Part shown: piece by piece, positions 47,230 to 58,617 of the stretch | How positions within the stretch are numbered: position 1 is the stretch's first letter | How the letters are laid out: every line of letters begins with the position of its first letter | Assembly: GCA_001632435.1 (NCBI GenBank) | Contig: KV424043.1 | Location: forward strand, 1-64,000 | Length of the DNA: 64,000 bases | Source of the DNA: Calocera cornea HHB12733 | Taxonomy: Eukaryota > Basidiomycota > Dacrymycetes > Dacrymycetales > Dacrymycetaceae | Direction of reading: 5' to 3' | Translations under genes and position numbers: made by a program | The notes under the pieces: model-generated | Told to the model about the DNA's origin: nothing | What the model saw: only the letters and a program-made list of their open reading frames with translations | The model's database searches: none

Positions 47230-48740
47230 CCTGTCCACCCAGATCCCAGTCGAATTCCTTGTACTGAGCCGTACCGAGCCCTCGGACCATATTGCTCTGT
47301 CCATGTCGACCCGAGTTGACCATGAAGGCAAAGTCATTTCCGTTGGTGGACACGGACTCGGTCGTCTGGCCATGGAGATCCTGGCCAAAGATGGATGGTT
47401 CTCGTTCGACCGCATCGACAATCTGAATGGAGGAAAGACGACGAGCTGTACATTCTACGCGGAAATCATCGGCGGGACGCTTCTTATCTCCTTCTACGAG
47501 TATAAGGAGGTTCAAGGTGCCGAGCCCAGGCAGCTCATCGGCCAGTACAAGAAAGAGAAGGTCGGAGGTCGTCTAGCTGCCCGCGGCACATGCACACTCC
47601 AGTAAGTCTTCAGAAATAAATCTCATGTGGACAGCTCAACTAATGGGAACTACCTGAAAGGGTCGAGAAGGTATCGTTGGGGGCTCTGGATGACGTGGAG
47701 GACGAGGCGACTGATACGGAAGTGGACGCTGCAGACGTGAAGCCGACGTCATTGCTGTATGCGACATCCCCCTCCTAGAGGAGTGTCGAACTAACAAGAT
47801 TCACACAGCTACGCCCAAAGTACCGAAGTCGTGTGGATGGCCGACTATGACCCTAGAGCCCTCTACATGAGCTCTCTTCTGTCCCTCCCCGATCCCGCCG
47901 TGATCACGTCCAGCGCAATCACCGTGACCGGAAGCCTTAGATATGGGGCTAGCGACCAGGCGACGTTCTGGTGGAATTCGGATGAGGAACTCCTCAATAC
48001 CCCGAAGATCGCGTTCCATGCTAAAGACAGGAAGAAAGGGTTCAGGATTCAGTTCTACGAGGATTTGTCAGAGGGCGGTGAGATAAAGCATGGCAGAGAG
48101 CTAGCGCGTTGCGAAGGGCCCCACTTCGGGCTCAACCTGAAGCTCGACCTGATAGGAACTTATCAGTTCGAGTGAGTCTTCCGATTTCAGAATGTCATTC
48201 AACTTCTGATGAAGGGCTCTACTATGTTCAGGTTCACTTACAGATATCCGTACGCATCTCTATTTTAGACGCTTGCGCGATTTGCGGCAATACGTACTGA
48301 TAAGAAGCAGCGAGAAGGCCAACGCGAGTATCACGATGCAGATGCACAATACCGCGGTCGAATTGCACATGCAAACCGACTACAAACGCTACTCCTGCGT
48401 CTGCCGGGCGGAGAACGTGATTCCGATCGTCTCCGGCCCGCGCATCTCGGCGACCGGGTTCAAGTACGAGTACGAGGACTGGGAGGATGTGGAAGACCCT
48501 GAGGGCTTGGTCTTCACTTGCACGATCAAAACGGAGAAACCAGGGGAGGGGCCCCTTGTCACGTTCTGGTGCAATGCCGCGATCTCGAAGAACCGTCCGT
48601 GGGTCATCGGGCGGCTGCCGCTCGTCGGCTTGAAGTGCGGGCAGCTGGACGCCAAAGGCAGTTGCGAGTGGTTCACCAAGGTCAGCCTGAGCACCTCGCT
48701 TGGAGCAAGGTACTAATCAAGCCTGTTCGGCTCGCAGTGA
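47230..48740 (+). CDS. Tandem-cluster family member B (three modules)
   Basis: The supported coding sequence starts after the AG at 47229. The true start is upstream and was not resolved. Module 1 includes IALSMSTRVDHEGKVIS, DGWFSFDRIDNL, GTLLISFYEYKE, LIGQYKKEK and ARGTCTLQ, ending at the GTAAGT at about 47603. An acidic linker (LDDVEDEATDTEVDAAD) follows. Module 2 includes LSLPDPAVITSSAITV, FRIQFYEDLSEGG and DLIGTYQFE, where the usual Cys is Tyr. Module 3 includes MQTDYKRYSCVCRA, FTCTIKTEKPGEGP, GRLPLVGLK and AKGSCEWFTK. An intron then ends exactly at the stop TGA (48738-48740). Neighbour A is the closest relative by position. Confidence 0.65.
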
Positions 48741-50409
48741 TAACCGCCAAGCGGGGTCCGTCGTTCCTACACAATCAAGTAGTGACAAACGACATTTGTA
48801 TCGTGAATAAAAAAAGGCATATGTGCGGGCTTCATTGTCCTCAGGGATGGAGGTCGAGCCTTCTGGCGTTCTCGCTGCGGCGAAGTAGCGCAGACGCTTA
48901 GCCGACGGCGCACCAGGGTTCGTCCGGAGCGGCACAACTGGTGCCGCTCAGTCGGCTTGATGTCTCGGGGTCGTCTCATCCTGCAATCACCCAAATCAAG
49001 GTGAGTGGTGTTAGCGCACGCCGGTCACGCGAGTGGCCGAGGAACGAGGCGCGGTGAGACGAGTGGGAGGTTCGGCGGAGAGGAATGTGGGCTGACGCCA
49101 CCCGACTGTCCCCTATCCTGTGACCCACGTTCCTGTTCCGCGGAGCCAGCTGCTGGCGACGCGGCGCCCCGGAGACGCTTCTCTCTTTCCCCAGACTTCT
49201 GTCGCCGCCGCGCTTCGGTGATTGTTGTCGCGTTCTGCAGCTTCTGTTTCTGGAACGACGACGGGCGCAGTCGGGCACCTTCTCTCCTGTGGCTGTCAAG
49301 TGCGAAAGGGCCATGTCTCATCTCCGGTTCTCGTGGCTGACATAAGCTGCGGAGTCAAGCGGTGATTGGGCGAGGGAAGATAGGGTTCAGGCGCCGATTG
49401 TCGCGTCGTGCGACAGGGTCCGGACAGACACTGGACGGACAGCACGTTCATCTCGACTCGGAGTGCCACCTCGCCCCGCCGCCCCTCCTCGCCCGTGCTG
49501 GTTCGACCTTCCTCACCGAGCCCGTCCGCCAGGGGGCGGGGGCGCTGGCTCCACACCCGCTGGCAGCCGGAGGGCTGGAAGAAGTGCGGGCGCTGGCGTC
49601 TTCTCGCCGTCGTGAAAGATAGGGAATGGTGCTCGGCTCATGCATGCGCCCAATCATCACGTTTCTGGCCCACCACCGCGCACGGGAAGTCGCAGGAAGA
49701 TACGCATGCATGGACACACCTTGCTCCACGCTCACCCGACGCATGCACGGGCATCTGTTTGTCTCCCGCTCGACGGTCGCTGATCGAGCATCAGTGGTCC
49801 CCTCGTCACTCCTCCTGACTCACAAAGGGTGTCGCTGGCCCGCCAACCCCCCCCCCCCACTCGAAATTAGGATTTAGCGCTGGCATGCTCGTCCGAGATC
49901 GGTACAGTCCAACCAGTTGGTTTCCACGCCCCCTACCTGCGCGTCTGCCGCCCGCCGCCTCGCAGTAGCCCATTCAACACTCAGCGCAGCTCGCAGTACG
50001 GCACCCTTTTTCCGTTCCTGAATTGTACATCTACACCGACTCCGCAGCCCGCCCATCCCAAAGTACTACAACAGCCCCACCAGCTCATCATAGCCAGCAC
50101 AGTTCACCCCTGACAAGAGCACGCTCTCCACCGCACAATCGCAGAACCGCAGACCGCCGCGGCCCAACCAAGCCAGCCCAGCCTCGCATATACGTACTTG
50201 CAAGCCACCCCCACACACGTCTTCTGGTCCTGTGGCCTATTTCTGGTCGAACGAGCCTCAGCGACACCCATCATCCGCGCAAAGCCTTTTGTTCCCCTGT
50301 CTATCGGTCTGTGGCGCACCCCTCGCAGCCGACTCTGACCTTGTCGCGGTCGTCGCACGCCGCCTCGCAGCTCACCACCTCGCACCGCCATCGCCTCCCC
50401 GCACGAACG
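48741..50409. other. Intergenic, axis between + and - cluster genes
   Basis: It contains the gene B 3' flank, duplicated from that of gene A. A C12 homopolymer lies at 49847-49858. Several long overlapping frames reflect GC-rich sequence, and none shows a motif. Confidence 0.45.
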
Positions 50410-50712
50410 ATGCCCTCCCCCAAGTCCTCCTTCAAGGGCTCGCTCTCTCCCCCCCTCCTCCCACAGCACGCCCCCCACCGCATAACGCCCGCCCGCACGA
50501 ACCCCCGCGTCATCCTCGACCCCGCCCCTACGCTCCTCTCCCGCCTGCGCGGTGTACGTGCCTACCTCTGCCCGGGGGACGCGACGCCCCTTCTGATCCT
50601 CATGACGTTCTGTCTCTGGGCCTGCGTCCTCCTCGTCTCCACGGGCCTCGATATGGGCAAGAACGTCGCACTGGAATGGGTGGGTAGGGTCATCGGTTCG
50701 CTGCGCATGTAG
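50410..50712 (+). CDS. Small single-pass membrane protein, hypothetical
   Basis: The ATG at 50410 (MPSPKSSFKGSLSPPLLPQ) opens 100 codons to TAG 50712. A basic, Pro-rich N-terminus is followed by one hydrophobic segment (PLLILMTFCLWACVLLVS) and a short tail ending RVIGSLRM. This fits a tail-anchored or single-pass protein. I do not recognise it. It sits between the + and - halves of the paralogue cluster but shares no sequence with them. A CT-rich leader precedes it. Confidence 0.5.
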   Translation: MPSPKSSFKGSLSPPLLPQHAPHRITPARTNPRVILDPAPTLLSRLRGVRAYLCPGDATPLLILMTFCLWACVLLVSTGLDMGKNVALEWVGRVIGSLRM

Positions 50713-51140
50713 TCGCCGCATGAGAGGAGGAGACGCGCCGTGGTGGCGTTAGAGTCGGGTGGAACCTGGGCGGTCCCGTTCATCGATCGGCCACAGGCGT
50801 GTGCGCACATGGTGTGTGCTGCTAGTATGCTGTCAATGTCTTGCGGCTGCTCTCGTACAGTGTTGGGGATCAGAGAAGGATCCGGGAGGGGGACGGAGGA
50901 CGGAGTCACACCACGGGTTCAGGTGGTATGTCAGCGCTGGATAGCGTCTAACGACTTGCTCATGTTCATTTTACGGTCACGGTTCCCTTCATGGTCTCCC
51001 TTGTTTCTAATAATGGTAGCTCAAGCCTCTGGCGAGGCTGTTGTAGTCCCACAATAGCAGTACATCCTGCAATCTACATATATGCACATACTGTGTCAAC
51101 AGCGTACGCCCGCCCTCGGCCCCCCAGGCTAACAAGTCTA

Positions 51141-52089
51141 CTAGATGACCGCCCAGCACATTGGGTCCTCGCCCACCCTCAGCGGAGCCTCCCCCGCGCA
51201 GCAGTCTTCCGGCACAACCTCGCTGTCGCAACAATTCAGTTCTCCGCACGTGACTCGCCACCGACTCACATGAGCGACGGGGTGAGTCGGTGCGTACCTC
51301 CAGGTGCATTCGCCCTCGCCGTACGCCTCACCCATGAACGGCGCCCAGGCCAACCCGCGCAGCGTCTTCCCAACGAAGAAGGAGAGGACGATGTTGCCCT
51401 TGCGCGTTCCGAGCACCCATCGGCATTTGGTCGGCTTGGGAGCTTTGGGCTCTTTGGGCTCGGGCTCTTTGGGCTCCTTGGGCTTCTTGCCCCCAGGCCA
51501 CACTTCAACCTCCTCCGGGTCTTCCGGATCTTCTGGCTCTCCTGGAACATCCTCGTTGGGCGACAAAAGCTCGCTCCAATTCCGATACGCCATCACCCCC
51601 GCTTCCCAGCTCAACCCCACATCCGCCCCTCGACCAGTCCCCTCGCATACATGCACACTCGGCTTGGAGCGTGTGCGCAGGGAGAGCGAGAGATGGCCTA
51701 GGGAGGTGTTGGAGATCGCGAGATGGGAGAGCAGGCAGATGTGGGGGAACTTGTTCTTTGGTGGCTCAGGCTCGGGGGAGGGAGGATCGTCGGGCTCAAG
51801 CTCGAGGGAGTGAGGCGCGGGGGGTTCATCAGTGCGATGGTCGGGGCGGGGGTTGGCGGGCGGGACAGGCGCAGGAAGGGAGGACGACGGTATGTGGGTG
51901 ACGAGGTGCAGCGTCCTCTCTGGCGGTCTGCCAATCAGAGATGAGCACAAGCACCCCGACGTGCATACATGTACAGCCGACGCACCCTTGCGCGCTCTTG
52001 AACGCCCCCGCCCGTCTGCGCAACCACTCCACATCCCGTCTCTTAGCAGTGATCTGCATCTCTGTGTTTGTATTGCTCGTTCGGCCCAT
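51141..52089 (-). CDS. Tandem-cluster family member G (one module with charged insert)
   Basis: From ATG 52089 (MGRTSNTNTEMQITAKRR) exon 1 splices at about 51986 to a Pro/Glu-rich stretch, then to a type 3 module: LGHLSLSLRTRSKPSVHVC, GVMAYRNWSELL, GTRKGNIVLSFFVGKTL and GEGECTW. In the middle of the module lies an insert of about 35 residues built on repeated KEPKEPEPKEPK and EPEDPEDPEE. After GECTW a possible intron (GTACGC...CGACAG) leads to a short Cys-containing tail ending at TAG 51141. It is the most diverged member of the cluster and the only one with this insert. The opposite strand is also open for long stretches because the repeat is Glu/Pro/Lys-coding. Confidence 0.55.
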
Positions 52090-52566
52090 GGCTGCGCGCT
52101 GGGTATATGTACAGCACCAGCCTGCCGCGCGGGCGGGACGGACGCGGGTAGGGGATCAGAAGCCCGTAACTTGGCCGGGGACGGTCGGGGACGGCCGGCC
52201 TTGCCCGTACCCGAGGAGAGCGCCGGGGATGGAATTGGCGCTTGACGTAGGAGTGGCCGAGGTGATTGGGGCGTTAAGGGGGTGGTGCTGTACAGATTAT
52301 CATTTGGCGGGCGGGCGATAGGCTGGACAGGGAGGGCAAGGACGATGGTGTGCACATGCGAGTACTACCATGGTTGCTCCCTATCACTATTTTCACGGGC
52401 AGATTGAAAACCTGGCTGCACAACGGCTCTCAGCAAAACCGCGCGCGCTCTTGATGTCTGTTATGCAGTGGTGACTCGATTGAGATGGTATCCATCACTG
52501 CCTACCAACTGCACACTATGATCATGGACGAGACTACGATATTGGCACGGGCCCCTGAAGCCCGTC

Positions 52567-53208
52567 TTACGTCTCAGACTTCTGCACAAACGTCAGCAGA
52601 TAAGTAGGGGTCGATTGCATCAACAAATATCTTACCTTCTCGTACCACTTGCATTCGCCCTGGATATCAAGCTCATACATGTAGTGAATGCCTAATGTCA
52701 TCACCAGCCAACCGACCTCCTTCGGGACGTTGCTCAAATGTGCCTTGCTAGTGGCGTAGAATTTGACCAGCAACGTGTCCTTCGGCGCTTTCTCGATGCT
52801 GAACGTGTAGTCGCTCAACGCGCGCTGCGGCACGGTCAAGTCGGACCAGTCGTTGCAGTAGAACGTGAGCCCGCGGTTCGTCATTATCTCTGTGTTGTGC
52901 GCGTCTATCGTGCTTTTGCCGATGCCTGTGCAGGATAGCTTGTCGTGGTCGGTATCCAGCGTCAAGTCCACTTTGCTGGATCCAACATGAAGTGTCACCT
53001 CGGCGCTGAGTGCCTTTACGGTCAGTGGATCATTGTCATTCAACGTATGCTCGTCAATCGTTCCGTAGTGCAAATCCATGCTGGACCAGACGGTGGTCAG
53101 GCAAGCAAGACGCGCGAGGGAACAAGAACCCGAGATAGCTTACTGGCGCTCGAGAGCCTCGGAGGCCTTCTCCTTGGCTGACTTCCCGTCTAGCGAGGGA
53201 CTAGACAT
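52567..53208 (-). CDS. Tandem-cluster family member C (one module)
   Basis: Three exons join in phase: 53208-53144, 53080-52636 and 52581-52567, giving 174 residues. It starts MSSPSLDGKSAKEKASEA. The single type 3 module includes VTLHVGSSKVDLTLDTD, LSCTGIG, LTFYCNDWSDLTV, DYTFSIEKAPKDTLLVKF and DIQGECKWYEK. The last exon is only 15 nt (KSET and TAA). Modules 1 and 2 are absent, and the N-terminal 22 residues are not shared with other members. No signal peptide. Confidence 0.7.
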
Positions 53209-54008
53209 CTCGAAGGGTCGGTTGCAGAGAGCACTGGAGTAAGGGACACACGCGATGTCCGACAACCTCTTTTTGCAGAGTTCCCTTCTTATGTATGTCA
53301 ATTTTGACCTTGCGGATTGTCCGCGACGTCAGGTCCACTTTATGCCTCATGGATGTGTGGGCATTCTATAAGGATATGGCTTATCGACTTCCTAGCGGAA
53401 GTGAAAAACGGACGCGGCGGAGTGACCAACAGCAGGGGCCGGTACATGGAACTGCCAACGTATCACTAGCTCGTTGATGGCGCTATATAAAAGTTCTCTC
53501 CGGCTGCTTGTCACTAGCGGCGCCGGTTTGAAGAAGTTCTTAGTTGCCGTAGACGGCCTGAATTGAAGTGCATCTAGTTCATGACGTGGACCCATTCTTG
53601 GTGCGCCGGAGATTGACAGACGCCGGTATGCCGCACGGGGAAAGTCGACTTTACAGGAAAGACATAATCAATAACAAATACGTTGGAAGCAGCGCCGAAA
53701 CCACGGTTCCCGCCGAGAACGTGGAGTTTAATTTCCAAACGGGCTTTACTCGATCGATGTTCCAATATACAGTCCGTCCATCACCCGGCGTTTCTTCATA
53801 GGGTATCAGTGAGGTATCTAAAAGCCTATGCATACTCACTGTCAATTGGCAGTACTGTGATGCTTTCCCCAACATTTGGATACCGCAATACATTCTCGCA
53901 TTTATAGACGACAACAGTCATTCAACACAACTAAACACTACCAGTCCCAAAGCCGTTGAGGGGGTGATGCCAACTTCTGGCCCCAGTCTTAAAGCCGAAA
54001 CAGGAAAT
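53209..54008. other. Intergenic
   Basis: A + strand frame 53568-53801 is preceded at about 53483 by ATATAAAAG, which could be a TATA box, but the frame has no recognisable content. Otherwise this is the promoter of member C and the 3' region of member D. Confidence 0.35.
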
Positions 54009-55670
54009 TCACTGAGATGCGTCAGATGAGATCACCATTTTGGGAGAGATTGACGAAATATGGACACACGTTCTTAGACCATTTGGTGGTACCGTCGACG
54101 GTCAGGTCCCCACTATAGCGGAAGATGCCCAGAGGCAGGTATCCGATTTCGAACGGATCGGTATTGGGATTCGTCTTGAAGTTGAGGAGGAACGTGACGA
54201 AGATCGTGTTATCCGGCCCGACCTTCCGAATTGTGAAGCCATACGTGTACCTGTCTGGGTCATAGTCGAGGTCGGCCCACTCTCCACAGTAGAACGTGGC
54301 ACCCGAAATCGAGATAGATTTGGCGTTACGGCTGCTTTTCGTGTTGTTGCCTTGGCTTGAGCTGGAATAGCCTTCATATTGCGTCCGCATAGCCAGGCTG
54401 ACGGACTTGCCCACCATCAGCTTCAGGTTAGCGTCCGCCTTGGTCATTTCGCTAAGTGTGATCAGGTGGTAAGCATATTGGATCACGTTAGACAGGACAG
54501 ACCTACAACAGGTCTTGGGGATAGTACGCTCTGTGATCACGGTATGAGCCTCGATAGACGTTGAGAAGAGAGGTTCATCGCTTACGTGAATTTAATGGAG
54601 CCATCGAGATTCAATGTGAGATGTGGCACAGCGGAAGTCGTGAATTGACCCAGATCGCGCCCCTTTTTCATCGGACCACCGTCAGACAGATCCTCATAGA
54701 GTGTGATAGTGAGCGCATTCTTTCCGTTTTCTGCATGGAAGCCAATGTGTTTCGTGTTGACTAGGTCGTCCACATTATTGAAGCTGAAGATCCCTCCGTC
54801 GACGATGTTGAAGGAAAGTGTACCCTTGGCAGATGTGGATTCGCACTCCATCTCAATGAGATCGGGGATGTACAGATCACTTTGCATGTAAAATCCTGGG
54901 CCGTCCTTGAGGCTGGTGACAATGTTGGCATCGACGCTCCTGGAGAATCTGCACATACATCAGCGATCTACTCCGATCACAGTAGAAGGGCCCCACGTAC
55001 TTCTGGATGAGAGAAAGATCTAATGGTTCAAGGGCCGTCAAGATCTCAGCGAGGTCGGCCATCGTCTCGTTGCTTGACTCGGCTCTCGGAAAGGAAACAA
55101 ATCAGAAAACGAAGCATACGTATTATGGACAGCAAGTGCATACCTGACCTGGCAAGAGCCACGGATAGACACACGACAGACCACGCCGTCTTTCTTATAT
55201 TGGCCAAAAAGCTCCCTGTGGTCGTGGCCGTGTCCATGCTCGACGTAATAGAACGAGATCACTAGAGTGGCACCTTTCGTCTCGGCCTCGAAGGTGTACG
55301 CCTTGCCTTCATCTCCATCCCAGTCGTAGCTACTCTCATAGGAGAATTCGCCGCCTTTCTTCACCGTGCTGAAAGATCGACCAGAAGTGGTACCCACTCC
55401 ATCAAACTGCAGTATCCTCCCTTGGACAGGGAGCGTCTTCATGGACAGCGAGACTTCAGAAGCCGATCTTCCACGTGTGATCATTAGGTACGAGACTTGA
55501 ACTCGGTTCGAGAGACTGTCAAGCCGCTCAACAACTGGATCTGGAAACGTTCGGACAACATACTTGGACGAATCGACATCCTGGGCCATCTTGACGAGTC
55601 TATATCAGAAGGCTCAGACTGAAAACAATGACAGGTATATCATAGTTACGTACGGAGCTGGTGTAGCCAT
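54009..55670 (-). CDS. Tandem-cluster family member D (three modules)
   Basis: The first exon is 17 nt (MATPAP, from ATG 55670), like member A. Module 1 includes VSLSMKTLPVQGRILQF, GATLVISFYYVEHG, LFGQYKKDG and IRGSCQV. Module 2, after an exon with LTALEPLDLSLIQK, includes YIPDLIEMECESTSAKG, FSFNNVDDLVNTKHIGF, ALTITLYEDLSDGG and NLDGSIKFT. Module 3 includes LAMRTQYEGYSSSSQG, TFYCGEWADL, YGFTIRKVGPDNTIFVTF and VDGTTKWSK. Here the Cys residues of both the SCVC site and the final GxC site are replaced. A last intron can end at the TGA 54009-54011; reading through would stop at 54022. A TATAAG element lies about 93 bp upstream. Confidence 0.7.
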
Positions 55671-55760
55671 GACGGTGGACAGCTAGTAGAGAGGTTCGGT
55701 GTCGAGAGGAGGATGGGCGCGGAGGGCACTGATACAGCAGCTGACTGGCCTGTAGTCGAG

Positions 55761-55767
55761 CTTATAT
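55761..55767 (-). promoter_or_regulatory. TATA-like element of member D
   Basis: ATATAAG on the minus strand, about 93 bp upstream of ATG 55670, at a distance like those in members E and F. Confidence 0.45.
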
Positions 55768-56628
55768 GCGGACTCGCACATCGAATGAATGGGACGCATA
55801 GTCTCATGTAGACACGCCATACAGCAGCGCCATGAGTCTCAAGGCATGCGCGCACCTCCGGCGCCGGCTTATCACAACATGCCGAAGGGTTGCGGAGACA
55901 CTATGCCTATCTCGGCCACCAGAAGGTCCCATCTCGTAGGAGCTGTCTGCCAAATGCAGCTCTCCATCCGAGCTTTCCATTCAAGTACCCCTCATACGCA
56001 ATTGAATCAGAGTCCCCTTCGTTTGGCCGTCCATTGTAGAAGTTCCGATGCATCGGAGGTTCATTGGCACCGGTGTTCGCAAAGGAAGCCTCTTTGTAGG
56101 AACAACAGCAGTGACTCAGTGAATCAGGCATGAGATGGGTTGCGGGGCTCTGATCGGCATTGTCTGCTGAGCCTAGTATTGCGTATGATTCCAAGTCACA
56201 GGGCATGCTCAAGCGCGCTCGTTTGCTTCTCTTTGCCTTGAGATGCCGGCTGGTGGGAAGGAGCGAGCAAGGAGCGAAGACGGGATCAGATTACCCACCG
56301 TTTGATGAAGTCAAATTGGATCTCAACAAGCAATTCTGGCCGATAACGTTTGCTGCGTCTAACAAAGTCATAACACCATACACCTTCCGCTCTTCACGGA
56401 ACAATTTCGCGAGAATGGTTGAGACTCCGTGATAAGGAAACCGGAGCAGAGGGACGTCGACGCAGGGGTGCGTTTGGCTGTTGACGGGGCGCTGTCGTTT
56501 GCAAACGCGTAAGGCGGGAGTAGTACAGACGGGTCTAGCTATCTAGGCACAGACAGGGCGCACAGACCATCCCCTACACTTAGGGCAGGTCTCTCATCAC
56601 TCCGCTCACTGGGTTGGCGAACGCAATG
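55768..56628. other. Intergenic, no supported gene
   Basis: A + strand frame 56160-56432 has no recognisable content. It contains the 5' region of member D and the 3' region of member E. Confidence 0.35.
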
Positions 56629-57944
56629 TCACTGAGACAAACCCAGTTGATTAGTAACTGTCCGAAACAGTCCGTTTCATGCTGACCGGCTTGGACCACT
56701 TGCAACTTCCATCGACAGTGAGAGTACCCTCGTAATGCAGCCCCTTCAGCGGCAACCATCCAATCTCAAACTGATAGCCGCTCGAGTCTGCCTTGAGAGT
56801 AGACAAGAAGGTGGCAAAAATCGTCTTCTCCCGTCCCACTCTCCTGAGCGTGAAGGTGTAGTCATAGTCATCGGAGGAGCCCAGCTGACTCCAGTCACCG
56901 CAGTAGAAGGTATCACCCGTGGTGGAAATAGATTTCGCAGTTTGGCTTTCTGCCTCGTTTTCACCTCGGCATACGCATGAACAGCCTTCATGGTTGGTTC
57001 TCATATAGAGCTGGACGGAGGTCCCGATCGCGATGTTGATATCGGCGATCACGGTGTCAGAAAGACTAAATGTCATTACAAAGGTCAGACTCATGACTAC
57101 ACGAGAGATGGCACACGTACAAGACCAGCTCTGGGTACGTCGGACTGTTTGGATTGGAATGTTCATTAGGAGTTAGCACGAAACATGACGCGGAGACGTA
57201 CGTGAATGAACAGAGGCCATCGAGATCGAGTCGGGTATAATCACGGTGTGCCCCAAGGTACTGACCGAGAGTGCGCCCACGTTGAGGTGTCTCCTCACCT
57301 TGGGACTTGTCTTCATAGAATGTAACCGTCAGAGCATCCGATCCATTCTCCGCATGACAAGTGATATGCTTGATATTGAGAAGGTCGCTAATATCTTCAA
57401 ACCCGAACGTTCCTTCATGCAAGAATGCCTCAGATACGGTACCTGACGCGGCGCTGGTGTCAGCGGAAAAAGATATGAGATCCGGAAGGGTGATATCTGT
57501 TGACATATGGAACCGTAAGGGCGATGGAGCAGCGAAAATGGTGGCTGCGACAGTGTTGGGAAACCTGCTGCAGGGTCAGAGTTTGGGTTCTCCCAGTGAG
57601 TACGGGGGGAGCGCGACTCACTCGTGACCGCGGACGGCACCTGTTTCCCCTCCATAACCATCGACGCCCTTTGCAGGGACGGTACGTTTGGAGCGAATGT
57701 ATCTGGTCTTGACTCTTTCCAACAAGCTGAACAGAGGAGCGGTCATAAACGAGAGGGCTCAGCGGAGACATTGAAAGTGCGCACGCCGTCCCATCAACAG
57801 TGCTTCCGGTCCTGGGGAGGGATCTGGGTTAGAGTTGTTCGTTGGAAGCTGCTTGAACATACGGGGAATCATTCGCGTTGATCTTAGCGAAATGTTAGTC
57901 TTGGTACCAGTCGAATTCACAGCAATGAAGCTCACCAGTGGCAT
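56629..57944 (-). CDS. Tandem-cluster family member E (two modules)
   Basis: The start is taken as ATG 57944 (MPL, then a GTGAGC donor), with small exons up to about 57620 that are only tentatively joined. Module 2 includes MSTDITLPDLISFSADTS, GTFGFEDISDLLNIKHI, ALTVTFYEDKSQGEE and DLDGLCSFT, ending at about 57203. Module 3 includes LYMRTNHEGCSCVCRGE, DTFYCGDWSQLG, DYTFTLRRVGREKTIFATF, IGWLPLKGLHYEG and VDGSCKWSK. An intron from GTCAGC to CTCAG ends exactly at the TGA 56629-56631. Module 1 is missing, as in member A. A TATA element lies about 88 bp upstream. Confidence 0.65.
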
Positions 57945-58617
57945 GGTCTGCCGAGTATAAGCTTGGGATAGAGCGGGTTGTGGAAAAAAACAGGCGGGTA
58001 ATGGGTTGCACATCGCTGCATCCACGCGCTATATAAACAGTGAGGGAGGCGTGGGATTCACATGTGCAAGACATGCAGCGCGGCGAAGTGGCACGTTGTC
58101 CACGGAGGAGAAGATGCCAACGGATTGCGGGCACGCTATCCCCTGTATGCGATACCATGGAGAGAAATACAAAAGGGGTACTCGAGGCACACTCGCAACC
58201 GGAAGAAGGTGCAGAGCGCCGGATCTGTCCGAGCAGAAGTGCTAGGTCTGGGCTACTCGACTAGTCGGAGGTTGATAGTCACCGGTGTTCGAGCATGGGC
58301 ACTGGAATGGGCATCAAAGGAACCTCAGATAGCACCAGAAAGGATGGCTGTCCCTTGCGGGCAGAGGTCACCCGGCTTCGCAGAGTCGTGCGCTGCACCG
58401 GGGGACGCGACGGAACTGAAACGAAGTGCGGAGCCTTTTCGATGTGCCTCCATCCTCCCGGGATTTCATATGATGATGATGATACATATAACTTATTCGA
58501 GGTCGACGAACACCTTTCCTCTTCAGAATCACGAAACACCGCAAGCTCTCTATGGACACAATTTGACTCCTTGATCTGGCGCCAATCCCGGTACGCTACG
58601 GCCAATCTGCCGTTGTG
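57945..58617. promoter_or_regulatory. Upstream region of member E with TATA box
   Basis: TATATAG on the minus strand at 58029-58036 lies about 88 bp upstream of ATG 57944. The rest has overlapping + strand frames without recognisable content. Confidence 0.4.

Noticed and set aside
50104..50721. A 205-codon minus-strand frame
   Set aside because: Composition-driven, overlapping the better-supported small membrane protein, with no motif.
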